A stretch of 64,000 nt of DNA, taken from the NCBI GenBank assembly GCA_040755055.1, contig JBFMBS010000022.1, forward strand, positions 1-64,000, given 5' to 3'. Shown here in pieces: positions 47,669-55,759 of this stretch; within the stretch, counting starts at the first letter, position 1; each line of letters opens with the position of its first letter. Source of the stretch: DYJK01 sp040755055 (GTDB lineage: Bacteria > Bacteroidota > Ignavibacteria > Ignavibacteriales > Melioribacteraceae). The notes beneath the pieces are model-generated. The model did no database searches. It was not told the origin of the DNA and saw only the letters and a list, made by a program, of their open reading frames with translations. The position numbers and the translations under genes were made by a program.

Positions 47669-49321
47669 TTAATTCGACAAACACCCAAAAACGAAGATTG
47701 CAGTTGCATTTGCCGTAATTGTCGGCTCGTTCGTTATATAATCCATCCTATCATCGCGATAATAATCATCATCGGTTTGAAAACGACTATATTTATCAGG
47801 GCTCTCATATTCAATAGAATATCCTTTGAGAAATTCTTTGGTTGCCGGGCCGGCAGCAAAACCGCCGGGCAATTTCTTCTTCAAGTGTGAAATTTGATGA
47901 TGAAAATTTTCGGTGTAATTATCCCCGACATTATAGATGAAACTTATTCCCCATGGATTTCTTCCAAGTATATAATCTCTCTGGTAAACTGCCAACGAAT
48001 CATATGAGTTATTATTCTTTAATTTATCCCAAAGTATTTTTTGCAACGTAATTCCTAAGAGCACGTTATTGGTTCCCCATGATAATTCGGCACCTTTGCC
48101 AAAAGTATTATCATCTTTCTTTTTATTAAAAACATCTAAATTATTTTTGATATAATCAGCGTACTTTATATCATAATGCGCCAGCCGGTAATGAGCTAAT
48201 GAATTAATATCTCCCCAACTCCACCAGTAATCGGAACCGGCTGAATCAGCAAGAACCATTGCCTCGGTTAAATATTTTTTTTTGTTTGTCAATTTATATA
48301 ATTCAACTGCACCGAGTGCCAATTTACCTTCATAATTTTTGTCAGTGTACAAACCGTTTCCGCTCTTGTCTATATCCGGAACAGAATTATAAACGGAATA
48401 AAAATTTTCTGCAGTCAACCGGCATTGGTCTGCGTACTCCGGATAATTTAAAACATCTTTCCATATTCTTGAAGCTAAAGCCATAGTCGCCGTGTAAATA
48501 CCGATTATATTTTTTCCAACACCAACAAACGCGGGTCTATCAAATGTAAGAGGGTCTTCTTCCGGTAATCTCCAGCCGACTTCATGATCGCGCAAATCCT
48601 GGACCTGGGTAACAAATTTATTTTTCTTATAGGCTACACGAAGCATCCAATCCACGCCAACTTTTGCTTCTTCCAATATATCGGCAACATTATTTTTATC
48701 GGTATCAAATCCGAATCGATGAGGATCAAATTCGTATGCAAACAACAACATGTACGTTGCATAAGCCGTGGTATTCAGGAACTTCACATAATCTCCGGCA
48801 TCATGCCAGCCGCCGGTTACATCTATTTTATTCTGTGATGTTATTCCATTCTCGATTATGGCAGTGGCATCAGATATATGACAGACATTGTGCAAATATG
48901 GATTTGTGTAACCGCATCTTTGTACTTTTAAAAAATCGAGCAACGTCTTTGCTAAATCATTATAAACTTTTTTGCCAATAGTGAAAGTGTATGATCTATT
49001 TTTCCCTATTTCTATCACATATTCGCCATCTTCTTTCAACTGCGAAAAGTCAATTCTATAAGTATATCTAAATGAGCCATACGAACCATTATTATTTTTA
49101 ATAGTTGTTTCAAAACCGGTTTCGTTGGTTTTTGTATTTATAATTTCAACATTCTCGCCTTCGAGGTTATTAGAAGACAATACAACACATGACTTTATAT
49201 CACCGGGCAAAAATCCAACCTGATTCGCACGTATAAAAATTTCTTGTTCTGCCTGGATATTCAAAGTACAACCAGGAAGAAATAATATGACAGTAACGCA
49301 CAAGATTATTAAACTTTTCAA
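47669..49321 (-). CDS. Glycoside hydrolase family 9 lipoprotein (endoglucanase type)
   Basis: Predicted cell-surface or periplasmic beta-glucanase, 550 residues. A lipoprotein signal ends LPGC (Cys18), followed by the CelD_N Ig-like domain (about 27-115) and the alpha6/alpha6 barrel. The catalytic base pair is in GWHDAGDYVKF (D174, D177), and the general acid is E532 in YITNEPTITANA. The start is TTG 49321 with AAGGA upstream. It lies 145 bases before the KaiC-like gene on the same strand. GH9 enzymes cut beta-1,4-glucans, so it either degrades plant cellulose or trims a glucan made by the neighbouring synthase. Confidence 0.9.
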   Translation of the reverse strand: MKSLIILCVTVILFLPGCTLNIQAEQEIFIRANQVGFLPGDIKSCVVLSSNNLEGENVEIINTKTNETGFETTIKNNNGSYGSFRYTYRIDFSQLKEDGEYVIEIGKNRSYTFTIGKKVYNDLAKTLLDFLKVQRCGYTNPYLHNVCHISDATAIIENGITSQNKIDVTGGWHDAGDYVKFLNTTAYATYMLLFAYEFDPHRFGFDTDKNNVADILEEAKVGVDWMLRVAYKKNKFVTQVQDLRDHEVGWRLPEEDPLTFDRPAFVGVGKNIIGIYTATMALASRIWKDVLNYPEYADQCRLTAENFYSVYNSVPDIDKSGNGLYTDKNYEGKLALGAVELYKLTNKKKYLTEAMVLADSAGSDYWWSWGDINSLAHYRLAHYDIKYADYIKNNLDVFNKKKDDNTFGKGAELSWGTNNVLLGITLQKILWDKLKNNNSYDSLAVYQRDYILGRNPWGISFIYNVGDNYTENFHHQISHLKKKLPGGFAAGPATKEFLKGYSIEYESPDKYSRFQTDDDYYRDDRMDYITNEPTITANATAIFVFGCLSN

Positions 49322-49352
49322 CTTAATCCTTATCTATTAAGCGGAATAGGAA

Positions 49353-49997
49353 TTAGTTAGTCTCGAGTTCTTCGCTATCTTTTTCAGTGAAAGTTGTACC
49401 AAACACATAATCCCATGTAGGTTGACTTACACCGTACCCTTTTGTTGCATCCTGATAATGATGCTTCATGTGGTGGTTCTTAATTGCCAACCAAAATTTG
49501 TTGTGCATATTAAAATGATGCACCGCATAATGTGTAGTATCATAAAAAAGATACCCGGTTAGAAACCCGGCAAAGAACGAATTTATATAAACACCACCAA
49601 TCAGTATAGTAAAGAGCCAATAAAAGAAAAGTGCAAGCGGAATACTGACCGAAGGCGGCATAACCAATCTTTTTGAGTCTTTAGGGTAATCGTGGTGAAC
49701 ACCGTGAACTATAAAATGGAGTCTTTGCCCTATCGAACTCTTTGGTTGATAATGAAAAACAAAACGATGAAGTGTGTATTCAGTGAATGTCCAAATAACA
49801 ATTCCAGCCAAAAATAATAAAATAATATCTTTACCGGTAAGTGATAAAACAAAATAAGATCTATATAAAAAGTAAAGTATTATCGGTATATACATTATTA
49901 GCGGAACTGTCCAATGTACTCTAGAAAGTGATTCTAATAAATCATTTCTGAACATCCTAACTGTTTCATCTTTATTAGAAACATAATTCTTAGGCAT
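49353..49997 (-). CDS. Fatty acid hydroxylase / sterol desaturase family protein
   Basis: Di-iron membrane hydroxylase, 214 residues. Four hydrophobic stretches and the histidine clusters HRFVFH, HGVHHDYP, HYAVHHFNMH and HHMKHHY place it with fatty acid 2-hydroxylases (FA2H/Scs7 branch). It would hydroxylate acyl chains of ceramides or other envelope lipids. AGGAGG four bases before the ATG is the strongest ribosome site seen in the window. It precedes the GH9 gene on the same strand by 31 bases. Confidence 0.88.
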   Translation of the reverse strand: MPKNYVSNKDETVRMFRNDLLESLSRVHWTVPLIMYIPIILYFLYRSYFVLSLTGKDIILLFLAGIVIWTFTEYTLHRFVFHYQPKSSIGQRLHFIVHGVHHDYPKDSKRLVMPPSVSIPLALFFYWLFTILIGGVYINSFFAGFLTGYLFYDTTHYAVHHFNMHNKFWLAIKNHHMKHHYQDATKGYGVSQPTWDYVFGTTFTEKDSEELETN

Positions 49998-50068
49998 TTT
50001 CTTCCTCCTAAAATGATTATATCTTTACAATAAAATATATGTAAATATAAAAATAATTTTTGTGGGGT

Positions 50069-51088
50069 TCATTTTTCAACTTTATTAATGCCCAGACCGG
50101 GAAGATTATTAATTACCAGTTTACCTTCAGAATTAATCTCATTACCAAAAGGGTCGTTTTGGATGAGTAAATTCCCATCCAAATCCAAATAATCTGCTAA
50201 AGGTGATAAAATTTTAGCTGCCGAAATACCGCAAGAAGTTTCCGTCATACAGCCAAGCATTACTTTTAAATTATTCTTTTTTGCTTTTTGAACAATATTA
50301 TACGCATTATATATTCCGCCGCACTTCATCAACTTAATATTTATCCCGGAATAACAATCTTTAATTTTATCAAGATTATCAACTGTTTGAAATGCTTCGT
50401 CGGCAATCAGTGGTAACGATACCCGGTTTTTCAACCAAGCCGTGTCTTCATAATTAGCGACCGGCATCGGCTGTTCAACCAGAATAGCATTTTTATCCGA
50501 TAACCAATTAATCATATCGAGCGCAAAATATTTATCCTTCCAACCCTGGTTGGCATCAACAAATAATTTTTGGTCGGTAATTTTTCTGATTGTATCTATA
50601 ATTTGTTTATCGTTTTCTGCGCCAAGTTTTATTTTTAATATTTTGTATTTATCCGCAGCGTGTATTTTGCTTATCAATGTCTTTTCATCAGCAAGTCCAA
50701 TAGTGAACGATGTAAACAGATCATTCTTTGGTATTATACCATAAAATTTATAGCAAGGTACATTGAGCAGCTTACCGAGCAAATCATGCAGTGCAATATC
50801 AATCGCCGCAATTGCCGGGTAATTTTTTATTGCACGGTCGTTCAAATCTGTAAGTGTATCAACTAAATCATCATATGAATAAATATTTTTTAACTTAACA
50901 TTTGACAGCCATTGAATAACCGTATCCTGGTTCTCTTTCAAATACTGTGGCATACTCGCTTCGCCATATCCGGTAACACCATCCTGGTGTAATTCAACTA
51001 AAACAGTAGGTGTAAATTTTCTAGAGTAATTAGAAATAGTAAATTCTTGAATTAACTCCAGGTCATATTTCCGATAAGTCAGTTCCAT
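50069..51088 (-). CDS. Dipeptide epimerase (L-Ala-D/L-Glu epimerase type)
   Basis: Enolase-superfamily enzyme, probably epimerising the L-Ala-D-Glu dipeptide released during peptidoglycan recycling. The 339-residue protein has the N-terminal capping domain (GYGEASMPQYLKE), the KxK catalytic motif in LKIKLG, metal ligands in FVDANQGW, VEQPM and IADEA, and a C-terminal DLDGNLLIQ block with the DxD-like substrate motif. Substrate could also be another L,L-dipeptide. It starts 19 bases after the small-gene terminator and stands as its own unit. Confidence 0.88.
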   Translation of the reverse strand: MELTYRKYDLELIQEFTISNYSRKFTPTVLVELHQDGVTGYGEASMPQYLKENQDTVIQWLSNVKLKNIYSYDDLVDTLTDLNDRAIKNYPAIAAIDIALHDLLGKLLNVPCYKFYGIIPKNDLFTSFTIGLADEKTLISKIHAADKYKILKIKLGAENDKQIIDTIRKITDQKLFVDANQGWKDKYFALDMINWLSDKNAILVEQPMPVANYEDTAWLKNRVSLPLIADEAFQTVDNLDKIKDCYSGINIKLMKCGGIYNAYNIVQKAKKNNLKVMLGCMTETSCGISAAKILSPLADYLDLDGNLLIQNDPFGNEINSEGKLVINNLPGLGINKVEK

Positions 51089-51114
51089 CTCTTTTCACTT
51101 TACTCAAACATAAA

Positions 51115-51144
51115 AAAAGGTCACCGTAATTGGTGACCTTTTTA
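51115..51144 (-). terminator. Bidirectional-looking intrinsic terminator
   Basis: AAGGTCACC (51117-51125) and GGTGACCTT (51132-51140) form a perfect nine-base-pair stem with a six-base loop. Read on the minus strand it ends in seven T, right after the 30-residue peptide gene; in plus it ends in five T. Confidence 0.88.
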
Positions 51145-51169
51145 ATTAATTATTTATTAGTGATACTAT

Positions 51170-51262
51170 CTAAGCAAAGTATGCTTGATGGCATGCGTAT
51201 AACGCTAATCCGATTACTGCCAGAATCAGCAGTAAAAATATTGAAGCACCTAATTTTCCCAT
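51170..51262 (-). CDS. 30-residue single-pass membrane peptide
   Basis: An open frame of 30 codons, starting MGKLGASIFL and ending CHQAYFA, with one hydrophobic helix at about 5-23 and a single Cys at 24. It is not recognised, but looks genuine: AAGAGGG lies six bases before the ATG, and a strong terminator follows 30 bases after the TAG. It lies 61 bases after the large secreted Fn3 gene and could share its transcript. Function unknown; such peptides often tune a membrane complex. Confidence 0.6.
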   Translation of the reverse strand: MGKLGASIFLLLILAVIGLALYACHQAYFA

Positions 51263-51323
51263 TTTATTTCCCTCTTAAATTTTTTTGCGTTTTTAATTGT
51301 GAATCGCATAGTTAAAAATTCAA

Positions 51324-54300
51324 TTATTTAATGAGAATCATTTTCTTTGTAGAACTAAAATTGCCAGTAATTATTCTATAAATGTAAGTTCCACTGGCAA
51401 CTTTATTACCATAATCATCCGTACCATTCCATTCAACGGAATGAGTACCGGCAATGACTTCACTATTTACCAGAGTACTTACTTCTCTACCAAGAATATC
51501 ATAAATCTTTAGCGATACAAATGAATTCTCAGGTAATGAATAAGTAATTCTAGTAGTAGGGTTAAATGGGTTTGGATAATTCTGCTCCAAATTATATTCT
51601 GTTGGAATAACAGCTTCTTCTACATCAGTCACAGCCCCGGTAGAAAACGAACCGGTTGCAGAATACATGGATTGAGAACCGTTAATTGCTTTAGAGTAAA
51701 CTCTCCAATAATATTTTTCACCATAATCCAATCCATTGATTTCTGTATATGGTTCACTCAAATTGGAAACTGTGTTATAATTACTAAATTCTGAATCCTT
51801 GGAATATTCAACTTCATATGTCAATGGAGAATCGCTAATAGTTGGTATTCTCCAGGAAAGTATGGCTGATGTATTATCAATCGGCTGTCCAAAGTTAGGG
51901 CTTCCAATCAATGGAACAATTGCAGTAGCGCTGGCGGCGGTTGTAAAGTTTGCAATATACGACCAAGAAGAAAGAGTTGCTGGACTCGACTGTAATCTTG
52001 CTTGTACTTGCCAGTAATACGTTACACCCGGTGTTAATATTTCCGGCGCAGTTAATGTATATGTCTGCGCAGTTTGCCATCCGGTTGTAACTACAGTAGG
52101 ATGATTCAATTCCCCGTTTATATCTGTATTAGGATATGCCGACCATTGGGCTCTAAATTCCAATGTAGAAGTGGAAAATGATAACCATTCTAATGTTGGT
52201 GTTAAATCATATATCGTAATTCCGCCAGTTGGTGTAGATGGTGTAGGAGCTAAAACACCTCCACTTACCGTAGATGACATTACAAAGCTTTCAATTGTTG
52301 ACCATGCAGATTCTGTGTTTGGCGGTGCAGCTAATCTTGATTTTACTCGCCACCAATATGTCTGCCCGGCTGTTAAGTTTGTTGTAAGTGAATAATAGAG
52401 ATCACTTATCCAACCCGAGTTTCCTAATGGTGTTGCAAAATCTGAAGCATCGTCATATTCAAAATAGAATTCAAGACCGGTTGCATATGTTCCAAGGTAC
52501 CAATAAAATGAAGGTGGATTTGTATAAACCGTTGTTCCGCCGGTAGGATATGATAAATAAGGAACGATCGGTGTTGTTGGAACAGTGTTGTAAACAACAA
52601 AGCTTACAATTGAAGACCATGCAGAATAAGTAGCTCCGCTCTTAGACCTAACTTGCCAATAATATGTTTGCCCGGCTGTTAATGCTGCCGGGAATGTTGT
52701 ATATAAATCTGTTGTCAATGCTAAATTAGTTCCGGCATCTAATTCACCATCTGCCGGTGTTGTGTCGGTATTTGATGTTCCGTATCTAACTTCATACTCT
52801 AAACCCGGGAAATAACTTCCGATATACCAATACAAATATGGCGGATTACTATAAACAGTCACCCCACCTATCGGGTATGACGGATAAGGTGTTGGTAAAC
52901 CAGGTACTGTAAAGTTTGCAACTGCTGAATATGAGTGAATTACTGTTCCGGCACTATTTTTTGCTCTTATCTGAATATAATAAGTTGTTCCTAAAGTTAA
53001 ACCGGTTAAAGTGTAATTTGTAGCTGTAAGATCGGTAACCGAACTATATCCGCTCATATTAGAATTTGTTGAATAAAAAATGTCGTATTCCAATCCGGTT
53101 TGATATGGAAGCGGATACCAATATAATGTCGCATCGGTTCCGGCAAGACTAACTGTTGTAATGATCGGGATAGCCGGTGCGCAAGTTTGAAATTCTCTTG
53201 ATACCCATGCACTTCCGGTTTGTTTTATTCTCCAATAATAGACTGTACTGTTTGCCAATAAAGTTGTTGCTGTTGATACATAAGGTGCAAAACTATATGT
53301 AGTACTTGCAGTAGGACCAACTTGAACAAGTGGTGAACTAAAATCAGAATTATCATCTAATTCAAACCAATAGTTTGGTCCGGCACCAGCCCAATCAAAA
53401 GTTGGTTGTATTGTAACCCCAACAGCATAATTAGCGGGACTTGCGCCGGCAAATGATGGCGGATTTGTTAAACCGCTCTCAGTTATTGTATTTGAGTTTC
53501 CGCTTGTACCGTTTGAGTTGCTTGCTCTAACGCGATAATAATAAGTTACTGTTGGTGTTAAACCGGTTACACTATAAGTAAGAACATTGCCTACAGATAA
53601 ATTATTAAAACCAGTAACAAAAGCTGTAAACCCAGCATCCGTAGCAACATCTAAGAAATATCCGGTAGCACCGGTAGATACATTCCAATTTGCAGAAAAT
53701 GAAGTACCAGCTAAATTAGTTGCAGCAGTTGCAACCGGTGCCGGTGGTACCATTACAACTGTAATAGAATTAGAATTAATTCCAGGTACGGCATCAGACC
53801 TAACCCGGTAGTAATATGTATTGCCAGCTGTAAGACCACTTACCGGGTAAGATGTAACATTACCAACATTTAAATTATTGTAACCACCCAAAGGAGAAGT
53901 GAAATCACTGTTATCATCAACATCCAAGAAATATGTCGTTGCGCCGCCAACTGCATTCCAGTTTGCCTGGAATGTTGTTTGGGTTACTAATGTAGCAGCG
54001 GTAGCTAATGGACCTGTTGTTAGTGTTTCAGTTGTTCCGGTGTTACCGCTTGTTCCGCTTGAGTTGTATGCTCTTACTCTATACCAATAACTTGTATTGG
54101 CACTTAACCCGGTAACATTATATGTAACAACGTTCCCTACATTCAAATTATTATAACCGGAAACAAATGCCCCAAAGCCGCCATCGGTAGCTACATCTAA
54201 ATAATAACCGGTAATCACTTGTCCGCCGGCTGCTGTCCAATTAGCAGTAAAACTTGTACCCGTTACATTTGATTCTGCGGCAGTATTAATATCTGAAGGA

Positions 54301-55196
54301 ATAGTAACTGTTGAAATAGAGTTAGAATTTCCGCTAACACCACTTCCATTTTCAGCCCTAACTCTGTAATAATAAGTTATACCATTTGAAAGACCGGCAA
54401 CTGATTGACTTGTACCGGCAACAGCAAGATTTGAATAACCACCAAGTAACGATGAAAAATCACTGTCGTTATCAACATCTAACCTATAACCAGTAGCTCC
54501 GCTTGCAGCATTCCAATTAGCTTGAAATGAAGTTTGAGTCATTAGTGTTGCAGCTGTAGCAACCGGCGCTGGCGGTACAGTAACAACAGTTATAGTATTT
54601 GAATTTGGAGTTGTAACTGATCCGTTATTGGCACGGAGTCGATAGTAGTATGTTGTTCCGGCTATAAGTCCATTAACAACATAATTAGTACCGGCACCTA
54701 CTAAAAGATTATCGTAGCCGGCTAAGATACTTGTAAAACCGGCGTCTGTAGCAACATCAAGATAATAACTTGTTGCGCCACCATAAGCATTCCAATTTGC
54801 TTGAAATGAAGTTGCTGAAACTGCTGTTGCAGCAGTAGCGGTAGGACCTCCAATGGTTGTAAATGTGTAAGTAGCACTCCATGGACCATCTAAACCGGCA
54901 CCGTTAGTATCCGTATCTCGCACTCTCCAATAATACGTAGTATTAGCAGAAAGAGCTGGTAAACCAGTTGCACTTGTACCAGTTACTACCAAAGCAATTT
55001 CTTCACCACTAAATGCACCAGTTGTACTAAACTCAGCATCATAATCCGGTACAGCAGCAAAACCATCGTTAAATGCTGTCCATGACACAGATGATGTAGA
55101 AACTGATACAAAGGTAGCGCCATCGCCTGGAGTTACTGGGGTTTGAGCAAATAAAATTAATGGAGTAAGGAACAACAGTAAAATTAGTTTTTTCAT
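51324..55196 (-). CDS. Secreted multi-fibronectin protein with C-terminal sorting domain
   Basis: Large surface or secreted protein, 1290 residues from ATG 55196 (GAGGGTG upstream). Signal peptide 1-18 ends LFAQ. Five near-identical fibronectin type III repeats of 88-93 residues fill about 118-570 (core SFQANWNA, GYNNLNVG, TYYYRVRA), followed by more divergent modules and three related W/Y-rich modules starting GGxTxY (about 760-1030). The last ~80 residues (NYPNPFNPTTRI to STKKMILIK) are a type A sorting domain as used by type IX secretion. Likely an adhesin or carbohydrate-binding matrix protein. Confidence 0.9.
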   Translation of the reverse strand: MKKLILLLFLTPLILFAQTPVTPGDGATFVSVSTSSVSWTAFNDGFAAVPDYDAEFSTTGAFSGEEIALVVTGTSATGLPALSANTTYYWRVRDTDTNGAGLDGPWSATYTFTTIGGPTATAATAVSATSFQANWNAYGGATSYYLDVATDAGFTSILAGYDNLLVGAGTNYVVNGLIAGTTYYYRLRANNGSVTTPNSNTITVVTVPPAPVATAATLMTQTSFQANWNAASGATGYRLDVDNDSDFSSLLGGYSNLAVAGTSQSVAGLSNGITYYYRVRAENGSGVSGNSNSISTVTIPSDINTAAESNVTGTSFTANWTAAGGQVITGYYLDVATDGGFGAFVSGYNNLNVGNVVTYNVTGLSANTSYWYRVRAYNSSGTSGNTGTTETLTTGPLATAATLVTQTTFQANWNAVGGATTYFLDVDDNSDFTSPLGGYNNLNVGNVTSYPVSGLTAGNTYYYRVRSDAVPGINSNSITVVMVPPAPVATAATNLAGTSFSANWNVSTGATGYFLDVATDAGFTAFVTGFNNLSVGNVLTYSVTGLTPTVTYYYRVRASNSNGTSGNSNTITESGLTNPPSFAGASPANYAVGVTIQPTFDWAGAGPNYWFELDDNSDFSSPLVQVGPTASTTYSFAPYVSTATTLLANSTVYYWRIKQTGSAWVSREFQTCAPAIPIITTVSLAGTDATLYWYPLPYQTGLEYDIFYSTNSNMSGYSSVTDLTATNYTLTGLTLGTTYYIQIRAKNSAGTVIHSYSAVANFTVPGLPTPYPSYPIGGVTVYSNPPYLYWYIGSYFPGLEYEVRYGTSNTDTTPADGELDAGTNLALTTDLYTTFPAALTAGQTYYWQVRSKSGATYSAWSSIVSFVVYNTVPTTPIVPYLSYPTGGTTVYTNPPSFYWYLGTYATGLEFYFEYDDASDFATPLGNSGWISDLYYSLTTNLTAGQTYWWRVKSRLAAPPNTESAWSTIESFVMSSTVSGGVLAPTPSTPTGGITIYDLTPTLEWLSFSTSTLEFRAQWSAYPNTDINGELNHPTVVTTGWQTAQTYTLTAPEILTPGVTYYWQVQARLQSSPATLSSWSYIANFTTAASATAIVPLIGSPNFGQPIDNTSAILSWRIPTISDSPLTYEVEYSKDSEFSNYNTVSNLSEPYTEINGLDYGEKYYWRVYSKAINGSQSMYSATGSFSTGAVTDVEEAVIPTEYNLEQNYPNPFNPTTRITYSLPENSFVSLKIYDILGREVSTLVNSEVIAGTHSVEWNGTDDYGNKVASGTYIYRIITGNFSSTKKMILIK
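53470..54850 (-). repeat. Five tandem Fn3-coding repeats
   Basis: Five consecutive units of about 265-280 bases inside the secreted Fn3 gene, recognisable by repeated stretches encoding ANWNA, LDVATD and YYYRVRA. High similarity between units suggests recent expansion and possible recombination between copies. Confidence 0.7.
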
Positions 55197-55231
55197 AAGC
55201 ACCCTCTAAGAATATTAAACTTACCTTTTAC

Positions 55232-55280
55232 TTCGGCTGTATTTTTTATTTCGGCTGTACTTCTTTTCGGCTTTTCGGCT
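55232..55280. repeat. Clustered TTCGGCT repeats
   Basis: TTCGGCT occurs at 55232, 55250, 55266 and 55274, with a further copy at 55371 (same orientation). The motif lies 36-84 bases upstream of the Fn3 gene start, where promoter or leader elements would be expected. A related CGATTCGGCTGG occurs at 37647. Confidence 0.5.
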
Positions 55281-55512
55281 GGTATTACTATACAATAAAT
55301 TTTTGTTTATTAAAAGACAATATATCTTAAATAAACCTTACTAGCAACACACTTTTATGATAATTCATATTTCGGCTGGAAACTGAGTGCAAACTATCAA
55401 TTGACTAATATAATGTCAAGAAAATTCTTAATTAATTTTTTTCACCAACGCACACTACTTCCCTTTTCATATATGTGGATAAAGCCCCTGGATTGTTCTT
55501 CACCCTTTTATC

Positions 55513-55606
55513 AGTCTGCTAAAGCGGACTATAACTAATAATACCTATTTTTTCAGTTGACTTTAGTCAACTGACTAAACCGAAAATAAGAATCTTGGCT
55601 TTAGCC
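55513..55606. repeat. Cluster of three palindromes (REP-like)
   Basis: AGTCTGCT/AGCGGACT (55513-55530, one G-T pair), CAGTTGACT/AGTCAACTG (55554-55573, perfect) and GGCT/AGCC (55597-55606) follow one another, each with a two-base centre. Such short-loop palindrome clusters resemble intergenic REP-type elements of Bacteroidetes-related genomes. Confidence 0.5.
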
Positions 55607-55759
55607 GCATAGCATTTTAAATACCTTTACAACTAATTATGGAGTTGTACCCAATAATTGCTTCATCCTATTCTTTTTTGGTTGCATTTATACTATTAAA
55701 AACAAATATTTGCAAAAATTTTTTCCAATCAATTCTCACATTCATAAGGATTCCCTATT

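Larger units (their letters stand above)
55203..55759. other. 557-base non-coding stretch with hairpins and short repeats
   Basis: No convincing gene is seen. The left part (55232-55280) has four TTCGGCT motifs with a fifth at 55371, in the upstream region of the secreted Fn3 gene. The right part (55513-55606) has three compact palindromes. The last about 100 bases form the transporter's leader. Promoters for both divergent genes must lie here but none was identified with confidence. Confidence 0.6.

Noticed and set aside
51799..54090. Several plus-strand open frames opposite the Fn3 gene
   Set aside because: They mirror the repeat codons of the real gene and have no ribosome sites or family features.
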